A stretch of 64,000 nucleotides of DNA from AWTP1-13 sp963820375 (GCA_963820375.1 CAWFZX010000018.1:12018-76017), one strand, 5' to 3'. Positions 8,831 through 16,983 are shown, numbered from the stretch's first letter. Notes: generated from the sequence alone by a model not told the origin. Numbers and translations are program-made.

Positions 8831-9520
8831 CGGGCTCGGCCCCCCGCACCGCGGTTGCCGCTGCGCCGCGATCAGGCCCGCCTTGCTGAGGCGCCAAGCG
8901 CCGTTGCCGCCGGCCGCTCGTGCGCATGAGTGTTGGCGGCCTCGCTGACTGGCGGCGCACCGCCAGCCAGCGAGGAAAGGGCGGCTTGCCGCAGCCAGCC
9001 CGTTTCGGGGGCAATGGCGCGAGAACCCGTGTTCTCGATCCGCAACGTGGCCGCGGCGGCCAGCGGCCGCCGCAGCTTGGGTGCGTGTGGCCCAGCGCCT
9101 TCGCGACCCCTTGCAGGTTCCCGGCCGCCGGGCTTGCAGGTTCCGCGCCGCCGGGTGGGCAAGCGTCAAGCACATTTCCGTGATGAGGAAATGGTGGGGC
9201 GGTCTATCCGTTATCGAGTTTAGCCGGCGCTCGTCACGGCGGGCTCGCCTTGAGATGTCGCGTCGTGCTCGCGTCAGTCCGAGTCTTCCCCAGTTGTTTT
9301 GTTGTGTTCTAGCGCCTTTCCCCCGTCGGGATCGAGGCGTTGCCGCTTGCCATTGGCTTGGTCGGCAGGGAACGCGTGTCTGATCGGTGATCTTGCGCAC
9401 GCCCGCTGTTTTGGCTGTGCGTGATCGGGCGCGTGCCTCTTCACGACCAAACTCGCCACGGATTCTGTAGTGGAGTGATTCGTCCCAGACAGGTGCGACG
9501 GACAGGAGAGGATAACAGCA
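8831..9520. other. Gene-free stretch with a 23-bp tandem duplication
   Basis: 690 bp without a supported gene; overlapping reading frames here look like GC-skew shadows with no ribosome site and no recognisable protein. It contains two adjacent copies (9110-9132 and 9133-9155) of a 23-bp unit beginning CTTGCAGGTTCC, 21 of 23 bases identical. The part near 9440-9515 presumably holds the promoter of the next gene. Confidence 0.5.
9110..9155. repeat. Tandem 2 x 23-bp direct repeat
   Basis: Two head-to-tail units starting CTTGCAGGTTCC and ending GCCGCCGGG, differing only by a CG/GC inversion in the middle. They are not within a coding region. A recent slippage duplication is the simplest explanation. 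Confidence 0.7.
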
Positions 9521-9925
9521 ATGACGACGACTCTCGTCGAGCAGATCGAGGAAATGCGCGTTCGCATGAACCAGCTCGCCCGCAGGGAACAGGACCTGGT
9601 CCGGGCCCTGGGGCAGGCCTTGAACCGTGCCGACACGAAGCTGTTGCAAGACGTGCGCAACGTCTCCCTTGAGCACGAGTTGCGGCGCGAAGGTGTTCTG
9701 CGGGAGCTGCAGTCCTTGGCGACGCGGATGGGTGCGCTGCCGATGCCGCGGGGGCCGTATGCCTCGCTGGAAAACGCGCCGCTTGATTTGCCCAATTATG
9801 AGGCGAGCCAGCCTGCGCCTTACGAGGCAAGGCAGCCTGCGCCTTACGAGGGGAGGCAGCCTCCGCCGCGGACGGGGGACTGGCGGCAGGCAGCCGCCAA
9901 TCTTCGCGAACAGCTGCCCAATTGA
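9521..9925 (+). CDS. Small coiled-coil protein with C-terminal PAPYE repeats, unknown function
   Basis: 134 residues. The N-terminal ~75 residues form a charged, heptad-like helix (LVEQIEEMRVRMNQLARREQ onward) predicted to be a coiled coil. A linker is followed by three 8-residue Pro/Tyr repeats (SQPAPYEA, RQPAPYEG, RQPPPRT-), which are three 24-bp DNA repeats at about 9801-9872. No signal peptide. The start is supported by AGGAGAGG 12 bases upstream. A perfect 11-bp hairpin follows the stop. No family recognised; it may be a scaffold or polar-complex protein. Confidence 0.7.
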   Translation: MTTTLVEQIEEMRVRMNQLARREQDLVRALGQALNRADTKLLQDVRNVSLEHELRREGVLRELQSLATRMGALPMPRGPYASLENAPLDLPNYEASQPAPYEARQPAPYEGRQPPPRTGDWRQAAANLREQLPN

Positions 9926-9933
9926 GACACAGC

Positions 9934-9968
9934 CGACAAGCCGGCCGCCGACGGCGACCGGCTTGTCG
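9934..9968 (+). terminator. Strong hairpin downstream of the coiled-coil gene
   Basis: CGACAAGCCGG pairs perfectly with CCGGCTTGTCG around a 13-base loop, starting 9 bases after the stop at 9925. There is no T-tract, so it is a stabilising hairpin or a weak terminator. Confidence 0.6.
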
Positions 9969-10426
9969 CCCTTGCGCCACCCCCGCAAGGAGCGATGCCT
10001 GACGTGCCACTCTAAACCAGCGGGCAACGTGCAAGGCCCGTGCGATCTGAGGCGCGAGAGAGCGGCGGGTGCCGCGGACCTCTACCGCGGGTAGGGCGAC
10101 AAGAGCCACAACCGCAACCGCCCGACACCCCCGTTTTGACGCCGGTGCCCACAGCGATGGGCGCACGGGCTGAGGCTCGTCATGTGCCGCGGTGGCGCTG
10201 TCGGCTGCCAGAGGCACCTCGTGAAGAGATGGGCCATGACGGCAGTCCAGCTTCTTTCGAAACGGCATCGGAGCGGATAGACTTCAAGGGCGCGCGCCAG
10301 CGCGTGGCGTGGCCTGTGGGGCGGCTGTCGTGGCCCTCATTCGGGTCGCGCGGCTCGACCAGCCCCCGGCTTTGCCGCGATCGTGCGATCACGGCAGTCG
10401 ACGGAGAGATCAGGAGGGACGCTCGT

Positions 10427-11383
10427 ATGCGCCAGGTCGCCAACGCTCTCGTGGTCCTCGCGGCCACCGTTGTCATGGTTGCCGAGGCAGGGGCCCAGGA
10501 CGCTGCCAAGTATCCCGAGCAAATGGTGCGCCTGGTCGTGCCCTTCTCGGCCGGCAGCATGACCGACGTCCTCGCCCGCGTGGTCGCCGAAAAGCTGCAG
10601 CAGCGTTGGAGCAAGGACGTGCTGGTGGAGAACCGGCCCGGGCTTGCCGGTACCGCCAGCGTCGCCAAGGCGGGAGCCGACGGCCACACACTCATGCTGT
10701 CCTCGAATGGACATACCGTGATCGGACACCTCAACAAGAACCTAGCGTTCGATCCCGTGCGCGACTTCGTCGGGGTCACCCAGGTAGCCATCACCCCTCT
10801 GATCATGGTGGTTCCGCCGGACTCATCACCCAAGAGCGTCAAGGAGCTCGTCGACTTGGCACGGGCCAAGCCGGGCGAGCTCAACTACAGCTCGGCGGGC
10901 TTGGGCAGCACAACCGGCATCGCCGGTGCGCTATTCAGGCAGACGACCAAGACCGATATCGTCCATCTCCCCTTCAAGGGGCTTCCCGAGACACATACCG
11001 CCATCATCCGCGGCGATGTCGCCCTGGGATTTTCTTTCTTTGCTGCCGCGGGCGATCTCATTCAGGGCGGACGCATCAGGGCGCTGGCCGTCACCGGCCC
11101 CGATCGCCTGCGCGTTCTGCCGGAGGTGCCGACGTTCAAGGAGGCGGGGTTGCCCGAGTTCGAATACGATTCGTGGTTTGGGGTGCTGGCACCCGCGGGC
11201 ACGGCCAAGGCGATCGTGGAGAAAGTGAGCCGCGAGATCGCCCAGGTTTTGCAATTGCCCGACGTCAAGGCGCGCTTTGAGCCGCAAGGCGTCGTGCTCG
11301 TCAGCACGTCACCGGATCGCTTCGATGAGATCCTCAAGGAGGACGTCCAGCGCTATGCCACGCTTTTCAAGCTGAGCAACTAA
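10427..11383 (+). CDS. Bug/TctC-family periplasmic substrate-binding protein
   Basis: 318 residues with a Sec signal (MRQVANALVVLAATVVMVAEAGAQ). The mature start YPEQMVRLVVPFSAGSMTDV contains the conserved P-F-S-A-G-x-x-x-D ligand loop. ATG 10427 is supported by CAGGAGGG upstream and the signal peptide. No TctA/TctB membrane genes are adjacent, so this is an orphan extracytoplasmic receptor, as is common in this family. Ligand unknown, probably a carboxylate. Monocistronic. Confidence 0.9.
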   Translation: MRQVANALVVLAATVVMVAEAGAQDAAKYPEQMVRLVVPFSAGSMTDVLARVVAEKLQQRWSKDVLVENRPGLAGTASVAKAGADGHTLMLSSNGHTVIGHLNKNLAFDPVRDFVGVTQVAITPLIMVVPPDSSPKSVKELVDLARAKPGELNYSSAGLGSTTGIAGALFRQTTKTDIVHLPFKGLPETHTAIIRGDVALGFSFFAAAGDLIQGGRIRALAVTGPDRLRVLPEVPTFKEAGLPEFEYDSWFGVLAPAGTAKAIVEKVSREIAQVLQLPDVKARFEPQGVVLVSTSPDRFDEILKEDVQRYATLFKLSN

Positions 11384-11572
11384 AGCTGCCGAGGCCGGCA
11401 ACGAGCGGTTGCCGCAGCACCGTGGCAGGCTGCGCCCCAAGCATGGAGGCGCCCTTGTGCCGGTGCCGCTCGCGCACGACAGGGCGACTGCGGCCGCATC
11501 TCAACTGAGCAAAACACAAGGGTGCCAGGTCCTGTGCCACCGCACGGCAAACACAGCGGGAGGCGATACTGG

Positions 11573-11824
11573 CTATTGCAAACCCGTACTGAGACGGAGT
11601 TTGGCTTCCTCGATCTGCCCGAGCAGTTGCGAGACCGTTCCGTAGCCTCGCAGTTCCGCGTCGTGGTGGTCCACTTGTTCGAGGATAGATTGGCGCCAGC
11701 GGTTCAAGGTCCCGAGCTTTTCGCCCCTCGTCAAAAGCTTCTCGTCAACAATCTCAGATGGGCTGTCGAACACGCGCGCTGGATTTCGCTTGGCGAAGCT
11801 GCGGTCTAAAGATGTTCGTTTCAC
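11573..11824 (-). CDS. Small cytoplasmic protein of unknown function
   Basis: 83 residues from a GTG start at 11824. GGGAGGA lies 6 bases before this GTG, which is why it is preferred to the ATG 12 codons further upstream. The core NPARVFDSPSEIVDEKLLTR followed by EKLGTLNRWRQSILEQ resembles a family of short alphaproteobacterial proteins in which an 'xPxxVFxxPxEI...LSxxEKxxxLxxWxxD' segment is conserved; this is recalled from family knowledge. No transmembrane region. It is divergent from the small gene at 12017. Confidence 0.7.
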   Translation of the reverse strand: MKRTSLDRSFAKRNPARVFDSPSEIVDEKLLTRGEKLGTLNRWRQSILEQVDHHDAELRGYGTVSQLLGQIEEAKLRLSTGLQ

Positions 11825-12016
11825 GCTTTCCTCCCGAAAGCCCGCACTGCATTTGCACATTGATTCGCGGCATCAATGTGTGCACGGGCTTTCGGCGCAG
11901 GCGCAAAAGAGCGGCGCGACGGCGGGCAGCAAGCGTTGCCGTCTTGCTGCCAGCGCCGTCTTCATGTCACACGAATCATGCGGTGGTGTGGGAAACAACC
12001 GAGGGAAGGGTGGACC

Positions 12017-12244
12017 ATGACCCGCGCCGAAATGATGACCATTCGTCTGCGATTGCGAGCAGTCAATATTGAGTACAGCGGCCTGGTGAGAGACAAGCAG
12101 GGCGAAAGCCGGTTTGTGCGCATGCAGGCGCTGAAGGCCGAACGCGAGACCCTGGTCGGCCTTATCGTCCAAAACGAGAAAAGTGCATTGCCGCCGCTGA
12201 GCGCCGCGACCACGTCCGAGCCGTCGCTGCAGGCTGCCCTCTAG
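12017..12244 (+). CDS. Small hypothetical protein
   Basis: 75 residues. ATG 12017 lies 8 bases after GAGGGAAGG, a good ribosome site. The sequence is a single predicted amphipathic helix pair (MTRAEMMTIRLRLRAVNIEY, then RMQALKAERETLVGLIVQNE) with a disordered Ala/Ser tail. No recognised family and no signal peptide. It lies immediately before the AraC-controlled accessory cluster but shares no obvious promoter with it. Confidence 0.6.
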   Translation: MTRAEMMTIRLRLRAVNIEYSGLVRDKQGESRFVRMQALKAERETLVGLIVQNEKSALPPLSAATTSEPSLQAAL

Positions 12245-12501
12245 GCCGCGGTCGGCCGCGCTCGACCACGATGGTGTGCGATCTGGACGGCTGAGATGCC
12301 AGCCTGCGGGCAGCCATGCGGTTTGGCCCTTGGGCTGGTGCGGGGAAACGGGGGCAGCGGCTGTGTCACGGGGCTGGCATGGGGGGCACAACGCCAATGC
12401 TGTGGTCCGTTCACCCCATGCGCAGGGGCCTGCGACCCGCGTTTGTGATAACTCCGGGAAGAGCAGTTCTTGGAGCGTTCCTGCCGCTGAGCACCCGCGG
12501 C

Positions 12502-12610
12502 CAAGGGTATACGGTAGGCCAGGACCAGGTCGAGCATGATTGTCGCGTGAGGACAAGCATTGTCGTTCCTGTCCAAGACAGGCCGGCCGGCTGGTCCATA
12601 GTCTCGGTGA
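12502..12610 (+). promoter_or_regulatory. AraC-type operator/promoter module, copy 1
   Basis: Nearly the same sequence as 14934-15044. The core is at 12541-12582: TGTCGCGTGAGGACAAG, a short spacer, then TTGTCGTTCCTGTCCAAGAC. It thus has a direct repeat (TTGTCG) and an inverted repeat (GGACA/TGTCC), the usual architecture of AraC-family activator sites. AAGACA at 12575-12580 and TAGTCT at 12599-12604, 18 bases apart, fit a sigma-70 promoter overlapped by the operator. It points rightwards toward the Cys-rich secreted protein gene. Confidence 0.65.
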
Positions 12611-12823
12611 AAGGGGAGACGCCATGCACTTGCGGGCTGCATCGGCATCGAACGCAAGGAAACGAAGAAGGCGGCTCAACCCAGATTGGGAAGTAACCCG
12701 ATCGTTGCGAGACAGAAGAACGGGCAAGGCACGCGCAGCTCTGCGGGGAAGAAGTCGAAGATCTGTGAGTGCGCGGGATGCGCTGCGCCTCGGTGCATGG
12801 AAGGCTCAAAGTTACGTCAATAA
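12611..12823 (+). pseudogene. Possible frameshifted small basic protein downstream of operator copy 1
   Basis: A ribosome-like AAAGGGGAG precedes ATG 12623, but that frame soon becomes Arg-rich and implausible. One frame over, codons ending at the TAA of 12821-12823 read KKAAQPRLGSNPIVARQKNG and then GKKSKICECAGCAAPRCMEG, with a composition like the small basic proteins of the cluster and two CxxC-like pairs. The simplest reading is a small secreted-protein relative broken by a frameshift near 12650. A TTG at 12686 could also start a 45-residue peptide. Low confidence. Confidence 0.3.
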
Positions 12824-13041
12824 GCCCATGATCTGTAAATGTTTAGGAAGAGCCAGTCGCCGTCCGAGGTCACCTCAGAACGACGACGTCGAGGACACAG
12901 AAGGGGACCGAGGAAACTGCGATTTGCCATGCTGACCAGCGAACCAGTTTCCACAGGCGCCCGGCAGGGGACCCGCATATGGGTGCGAGCATGGTTGGCG
13001 CCTCGTCACAGGTTTTCACGCAACGCAATGACCGAGGCCAC

Positions 13042-13872
13042 ATGCTTACGCACCCACTCAAGGCGCTAGCCCTACTGGCGGTGTTCGGCACAATGTCGAC
13101 ACAAGCGACCAGCCAGGTCCCATCCCTGAAGGGAGCGCCAAAGCTCAGCTGTGCGGGCGGTACGGTACAAGGCACGTCGTGCGTCTGCCCGCAAGGGCAG
13201 GAGCCGATACATGTTGGCGCGCATGCGTGGCGCTGCCGGGAGAAGAAGGGCCCGCAACTCACCGGACCGCCGACCCTCAGTTGCGGAGGCGGCACAGTGC
13301 AAGGGACGTCGTGCATCTGCCCAAGCGGCCAAGAGGCCGTGCAGGTCGGAACTGCTGCCTGGCGCTGCGCGAAGAAGGAGGATCAGAAACTGGCCGGACC
13401 ACCGACGATCAGTTGCGCAGGCGGCACCGCCAAGGGCACGACGTGCCTTTGTCCAAGAGGGCAAGAAGCGGTGAAAGTCGGTGACAATGCGTGGCGCTGC
13501 CGCGAGAAAAAGGGCCCGCAACTGACTACGGGGACCGTTAGCTGCGCTGGCGGCAACGTGCAAGGCACGTCATGCGTCTGTCCGGTTGGACAAGAGCCGG
13601 TGCAAGTGGCCAACCACTCCTGGCGTTGTCGAGTGAAGAAGGGTCCGCAGCTCACCACGCCAACGATCCGATGCGAGGGAGGCCGCGTTATGGGAGCCCG
13701 TTGCGTCTGTCCAGCTGGCAAACACGCAGAGCAGGGTGTTTGCAAATCCGATCGCCCGACCACCCCAACTGACGGCAAACGTTACAAGCTGAAGGTGATT
13801 AGCGGTCAACCGGGCACCCCGGGTTCGACAGCGCGGACGGTGCCGTTACGGGTACCGAGGAGCCAGCAATAA
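13042..13872 (+). CDS. Secreted protein with five Cys-rich ~44-residue repeats
   Basis: 276 residues. Signal peptide MLTHPLKALALLAVFGTMST with cleavage near QATSQ. The mature protein consists of repeats starting at about residues 37, 81, 125, 168 and 211, each C-x9-C-x-C-P-x-G-Q-E...W-R-C; four are full-length and the last is shortened. Linkers are basic (REKKGPQLT). Four Cys per repeat would allow two disulfides. 'CxGGxxxGxxCxCPxG' modules occur in exported proteins of Hyphomicrobiales, function unknown (recalled). ATG 13042 is chosen for the signal peptide; an in-frame ATG at 12979 would bury it. The gene ends tail-to-tail with the AraC regulator and lies downstream of operator copy 1. Confidence 0.85.
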   Translation: MLTHPLKALALLAVFGTMSTQATSQVPSLKGAPKLSCAGGTVQGTSCVCPQGQEPIHVGAHAWRCREKKGPQLTGPPTLSCGGGTVQGTSCICPSGQEAVQVGTAAWRCAKKEDQKLAGPPTISCAGGTAKGTTCLCPRGQEAVKVGDNAWRCREKKGPQLTTGTVSCAGGNVQGTSCVCPVGQEPVQVANHSWRCRVKKGPQLTTPTIRCEGGRVMGARCVCPAGKHAEQGVCKSDRPTTPTDGKRYKLKVISGQPGTPGSTARTVPLRVPRSQQ

Positions 13873-13918
13873 TCGTCAGACAGGGTGCCTGTTCGAGTTG
13901 GCGCACGCCAAACATGGC

Positions 13919-14896
13919 TCATACGTCGGGCAGTGCCTCCCCTCGTACGTCCGAGGGGCGTCTGCCAAACCGACGGCGGAATCGGCGGTTAAAATACGAT
14001 ACGTCGCCGAACCCGGCCTCCAGCGCAATGGCGCTCACGGTCCAGCGCGCGTAGCGCGCTTCGCCAAGCATGCGGGCCGCGCACTCGAGGCGTTGGTTGA
14101 GCACGTATTCTGAGAACGTCGTGCCCTCGCTCTCGAACAGCCGCTGCACGTAGCGCTGCGCCACGCGGTGGCGTACCGCCACCGTCCCGACGGTCAGTCC
14201 GCACTCGGCAAAATTATCGGCAATATAGCGCTTGATCGCCTGCAGGCGAGCAGCGCGCAGGCCGCGCCCTTCGGCGAGGACGGCAGCGTCGCGCTTGGCT
14301 CCGAGCACGAGCACGAACAGATCGCGCAGGTGACGGGCCGCGATCCGAGCGAGATCGGGATCGGCCAATGTCTGCTGCTCTTCGAGGTGACGGACGTAGG
14401 ACATCAGATACCGCATCGGCTCCGTATCCGACGCAATCGGCTTCAACACTTTGTCGTCAAGGCCGGCCACGCGCGGGGCCAATTTGGCGCGATGAACCCA
14501 CAGGCCGCAGAACTGCATCGAAAGCGGTGACACGATCCATCCGGCCTCTGCCACATTCATCAGCACGGCAGCGCGGGGGCTACAGGCGAATTCCTGGCCG
14601 CGCTGACCACACGCGCCACCGGAAAAGCTCAGATGCAGGCCCAAGTAGTCGCGACCGTCGGCAAGGAACCGCCGCGTGCGCGCGTACCGCGCAGGTGAGC
14701 TTTGGGTTGCTGTGAGCCCGACGCCGGGCAGTGCGCGCAAGCTCACGTCGGCGCGAAAAGGTACACCGGGGGCCGGCACAACGTCCGCGCCGTGCACGCG
14801 GGGGCCATAGAAATCGCGCCACGCGGGGACCCGATCCCGCAGGGGCAGATTGTCGGATGCAAAGCGAACCGGACTGAAATCTAGAGGTATGTCCAT
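13919..14896 (-). CDS. AraC-family transcriptional regulator
   Basis: 325 residues. The N-terminal ~200 residues look like the AraC_binding_2 type sensing domain (DNLPLRDRVPAWRDFYGPRV near the start). The C-terminal AraC HTH (~residues 220-320) contains RYVQRLFESEGTTFSEYVLN and IALEAGFGDVSYFNRRFRRR, the classic second-helix signature. It is transcribed divergently from the small secreted-protein array; operator copy 2 lies in the intergenic region and copy 1 stands before the Cys-rich gene beyond its 3' end. It is therefore the likely activator of both arms. The inducer is unknown. Confidence 0.92.
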   Translation of the reverse strand: MDIPLDFSPVRFASDNLPLRDRVPAWRDFYGPRVHGADVVPAPGVPFRADVSLRALPGVGLTATQSSPARYARTRRFLADGRDYLGLHLSFSGGACGQRGQEFACSPRAAVLMNVAEAGWIVSPLSMQFCGLWVHRAKLAPRVAGLDDKVLKPIASDTEPMRYLMSYVRHLEEQQTLADPDLARIAARHLRDLFVLVLGAKRDAAVLAEGRGLRAARLQAIKRYIADNFAECGLTVGTVAVRHRVAQRYVQRLFESEGTTFSEYVLNQRLECAARMLGEARYARWTVSAIALEAGFGDVSYFNRRFRRRFGRRPSDVRGEALPDV

Positions 14897-14933
14897 CGGG
14901 TAACCCCCGCACCGTAACCGGCTGGACCCGCGC

Positions 14934-15044
14934 CCAAGGATACACAGCCAGGCAGCACCCCGTCGAGCAAGATTGTCGCTTCAGGACAAGCTTTTGTCGC
15001 TCCTGTCCAAGACAGGGCGCATGGGTGCTGCCTAGTCTCGGTGG
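14934..15044 (+). promoter_or_regulatory. AraC-type operator/promoter module, copy 2
   Basis: Core at 14974-15016: TTGTCGCTTCAGGACAAG, two bases, then TTTGTCGCTCCTGTCCAAG. AAGACA at 15009-15014 and TAGTCT at 15033-15038 are separated by 18 bases, exactly as in copy 1, and the 16-base interval between the operator end and the -10 is also identical in length. The module lies between the divergent araC gene (start 14896) and the first small secreted protein (start 15117). It predicts activation of the array and possibly araC autoregulation. Confidence 0.7.
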
Positions 15045-15116
15045 AAGCGCGCAAGGCGATGCCATTACAGCTGATCGGATATTAATCGCCACGCACAAGA
15101 AGCAAGGAAAAGCGTC

Positions 15117-15389
15117 ATGCGCAATGCAACTCTTGCCGTCGCCAGCGCACTCGCCGTTGCTGTTTTCACCACGGCCGTTGCCCCAGCGGCGATGGCCAAC
15201 CCTCCGAAGTGCAAGAACAAAGCCAACAAGTATGTAGCGTGTACTGACAAACTCAACACCAATGCGCAACGTAAGTCCGGAGGTGTTGGCGACAAGGACG
15301 TGCAAACTCTTGGAGCCGTCAGTCTCGCGATAAAGCGCGGCACCCTCAACACGCGGGAGCCGCGAGGTGCCAAGCGGGGGAGCCGCTGA
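15117..15389 (+). CDS. Small secreted basic protein, first of the array
   Basis: 90 residues. Signal peptide MRNATLAVASALAVAVFTTA with cleavage after PAAMAN. The mature part is Lys/Arg-rich with two Cys (PPKCKNKANKYVACTDKLN) and ends in a basic tail (REPRGAKRGSR). AAGGAAAAG precedes the ATG. First gene after operator copy 2, with a ~70-base leader. No recognised domain. An extracytoplasmic location is predicted; the role is unknown. Confidence 0.75.
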   Translation: MRNATLAVASALAVAVFTTAVAPAAMANPPKCKNKANKYVACTDKLNTNAQRKSGGVGDKDVQTLGAVSLAIKRGTLNTREPRGAKRGSR

Positions 15390-15417
15390 GGCACGCAAGG
15401 CCGCCCGAGGAAACACG

Positions 15418-15543
15418 ATGTCAACGACCTGGCCAATGCTCTCGGGATGGGCCACCGCAGTCAGCATCCTTGTCGGGTGGGATTCTCAGACGCTGGCGCC
15501 AGCGCCAGCGTGGCCATGGTCGGGGCTCGTGCGGCAAGGCTGA
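15418..15543 (+). CDS. Short hydrophobic peptide, possibly a truncated array member
   Basis: 41 codons after a good ribosome site (CCGAGGAAACACG). The sequence MSTTWPMLSGWATAVSILVG resembles a signal peptide, followed by a Trp/Pro-rich tail. After the stop, another frame resumes with a Lys/Gly-rich segment (PERQKGEGVKAKQS) similar to the mature part of the 16244 product, so a frameshift may have split an original gene. Low confidence as an intact gene. Confidence 0.35.
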   Translation: MSTTWPMLSGWATAVSILVGWDSQTLAPAPAWPWSGLVRQG

Positions 15544-15645
15544 TGGACTTGACGTTACGTGGGACACACCATCTCCCACCGGAGCGCCAAAAGGGAGAAG
15601 GCGTGAAGGCAAAACAGAGCTGCGCCGGACGTTGGAGAAAGAGCC

Positions 15646-15774
15646 ATGCTACGAGTGTTGAATGCTGGCATCTCTGCGGTACTCGCGACTGCACTCGTGC
15701 CACAAGGGGCTGTGCCAGTTAAGGTCGCGCAGCAGGGGAAAAGCCTCCTTGATAGCGCGACCACGGGCGGGTGA
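15646..15774 (+). CDS. 42-residue secreted peptide of the array
   Basis: ATG 15646 is preceded by GGAGAAAGAG at proper spacing. MLRVLNAGISAVLATALVPQ is a compact signal peptide; the remainder (from about GAVPVKVAQQGKSLLDSATT to the stop) is only about 20 residues. The N-terminus is related to the other array members (MR-hydrophobic-ATAL pattern). Either a processed peptide or a truncated paralogue. Confidence 0.5.
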   Translation: MLRVLNAGISAVLATALVPQGAVPVKVAQQGKSLLDSATTGG

Positions 15775-15807
15775 TCAGGTGCACACTTAGCGAAGGGGAG
15801 ACTGTCG

Positions 15808-16041
15808 ATGCGGATATTGGGAATCGGGTTGGCCGCCGCTGTGGCCATCGCGTTGCTTCCCGCAGCGTCTCCAAGTGCGGACGCAGCAGGAAAGGGAAAG
15901 GGTACGCCCGTGGCCACGGAATCGCTGACAATTGTGCATGAGGGTTTGAAGAAAAAGAAGCCGTCCAGTGTGAAGGTGAAGGGCAAGGGCAGCACAAAAG
16001 GCAGGCGCGGGTACGATTTTTCGCACCGCTTGCAGCGGTAG
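15808..16041 (+). CDS. Small secreted Lys-rich protein (MRILGIG signal family)
   Basis: 77 residues. Signal MRILGIGLAAAVAIALLPAA, cleavage near SADAA. The mature peptide of about 50 residues is strongly basic (EGLKKKKPSSVKVKGKGSTK), no Cys. GGGGAG lies 11 bases before the ATG. The signal-encoding DNA is nearly identical to that of the 16244 gene (GATGCGGATATTGGxAATxGG). The cleavage-site DNA closely matches that of the 16984 gene (AGTGCGGA[C/G]GCAGCAG), which supports tandem duplication followed by divergence of the mature part. Confidence 0.75.
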   Translation: MRILGIGLAAAVAIALLPAASPSADAAGKGKGTPVATESLTIVHEGLKKKKPSSVKVKGKGSTKGRRGYDFSHRLQR

Positions 16042-16243
16042 CCTCGCGGGGCGGACCGCACCGACCGCCGACGGGATACCAAGTGTGATTAGGACGCTTT
16101 GAGCAGCACTCAGGGGGATGATGACGGTGCCGAGTTTGTTAGGGCGGGAAAAGGCCCACCCGGATTTCCTTTGGTTACCAAAGTAGCTCAGGCCAAACCG
16201 GGCGACTAACGGCTGTTGTCCAGGCTAAAGAGGCAGGCATTCG

Positions 16244-16516
16244 ATGCGGATATTGGCAATTGGCGTCGCCGTGGTGCTGGGCACCGCAGTGAGCACGGTG
16301 CCTGCCAGCCTCGGCAGGGCGCAGAGGAACCAGGTGGGAACGCTCCTAAATTTCGATTTTTCTGCCGAGTCGAAAAAGAAGGAGGGGCTGAAGGCCAAAT
16401 TGTCGAAGGGCAAGCCCGCCGGGGGAGGGAATAGTTCTTACGTTCACCGACCGCCAGGCAACGGAGGGAAGGCGGCCTCCAAGTGGTCGGATATTGAATT
16501 GAAGCGCGGTCGTTAG
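16244..16516 (+). CDS. Small secreted Lys-rich protein (MRILAIG signal family)
   Basis: 90 residues. Signal MRILAIGVAVVLGTAVSTVP. Mature part with a basic patch (SAESKKKEGLKAKLSKGKPA) and a C-terminus ending DIELKRGR. AAAGAGGCAGG precedes the ATG. Shares its signal with the genes at 15808, 16984 and 17385 but little in the mature region. In the 200 bp before it, a weak TTG-started frame (16099-16209, 36 codons ending KVAQAKPGD) may be another remnant. Confidence 0.75.
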   Translation: MRILAIGVAVVLGTAVSTVPASLGRAQRNQVGTLLNFDFSAESKKKEGLKAKLSKGKPAGGGNSSYVHRPPGNGGKAASKWSDIELKRGR

Positions 16517-16541
16517 TTGCGACGAGAAAGGAGGCGGAGCC

Positions 16542-16934
16542 GTGCCCCGACCCGTGCTTTTCACCCTCTGCGCTGTCGGGATGCTCGCGATGGCTGCGGG
16601 GGCCCCGGCGAGCGGTCAACAGAGTGGCCAATCTGACTGGGCGTTCGTTAAGCAGCGTGCGGCCGGAGTCCCGGACGCGAAGCGGCAAATCAAGTCGCGA
16701 CCGAAGACGTCGAAGTGTGCGGGTGACTTTGACTGTTCCGAGTTAACGCAGTGGTCTTCCGGCAAGGCTGGTACAAAACAGTCGCAAGGTTGGAACAAGA
16801 CGCAGGCGTTGCGCGGAGGAAAGTGGACACCGACCGACAACGCGTTCGAAACTGCCAAAAGCAAGGCGCCCGCCCGCACAAAGGTTAAGAAAACGCCTGA
16901 CACATTGGGAGTAAAAATGCGCACGCCTTGGTAG
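16542..16934 (+). CDS. Secreted basic protein of the array (two-Cys)
   Basis: 130 residues, GTG start with AAAGGAGGCGGAG just upstream. Signal MPRPVLFTLCAVGMLAMAAG, cleavage near ASGQQ. The mature part is Lys/Trp/Ser-rich with a single Cys pair (SKCAGDFDCSELTQWSSGKA), suggesting one disulfide. Only 25 bases separate it from the preceding gene, so they are probably co-transcribed. The longest array member. No domain recognised. Confidence 0.75.
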   Translation: MPRPVLFTLCAVGMLAMAAGAPASGQQSGQSDWAFVKQRAAGVPDAKRQIKSRPKTSKCAGDFDCSELTQWSSGKAGTKQSQGWNKTQALRGGKWTPTDNAFETAKSKAPARTKVKKTPDTLGVKMRTPW

Positions 16935-16983
16935 CCCAGTCAGGGGCGGATGAATGACGATGCGCACCTAACGGAGGCGACCC

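Noticed and set aside
8579..10027. 482-codon minus-strand frame
   Set aside because: Covers parts of two plus-strand genes and a gene-free stretch; low-complexity Arg/Pro/Gly sequence without a recognisable domain.
16099..16209. 36-codon TTG-started frame between array genes
   Set aside because: No signal peptide, weak ribosome site; mentioned only as a possible remnant.
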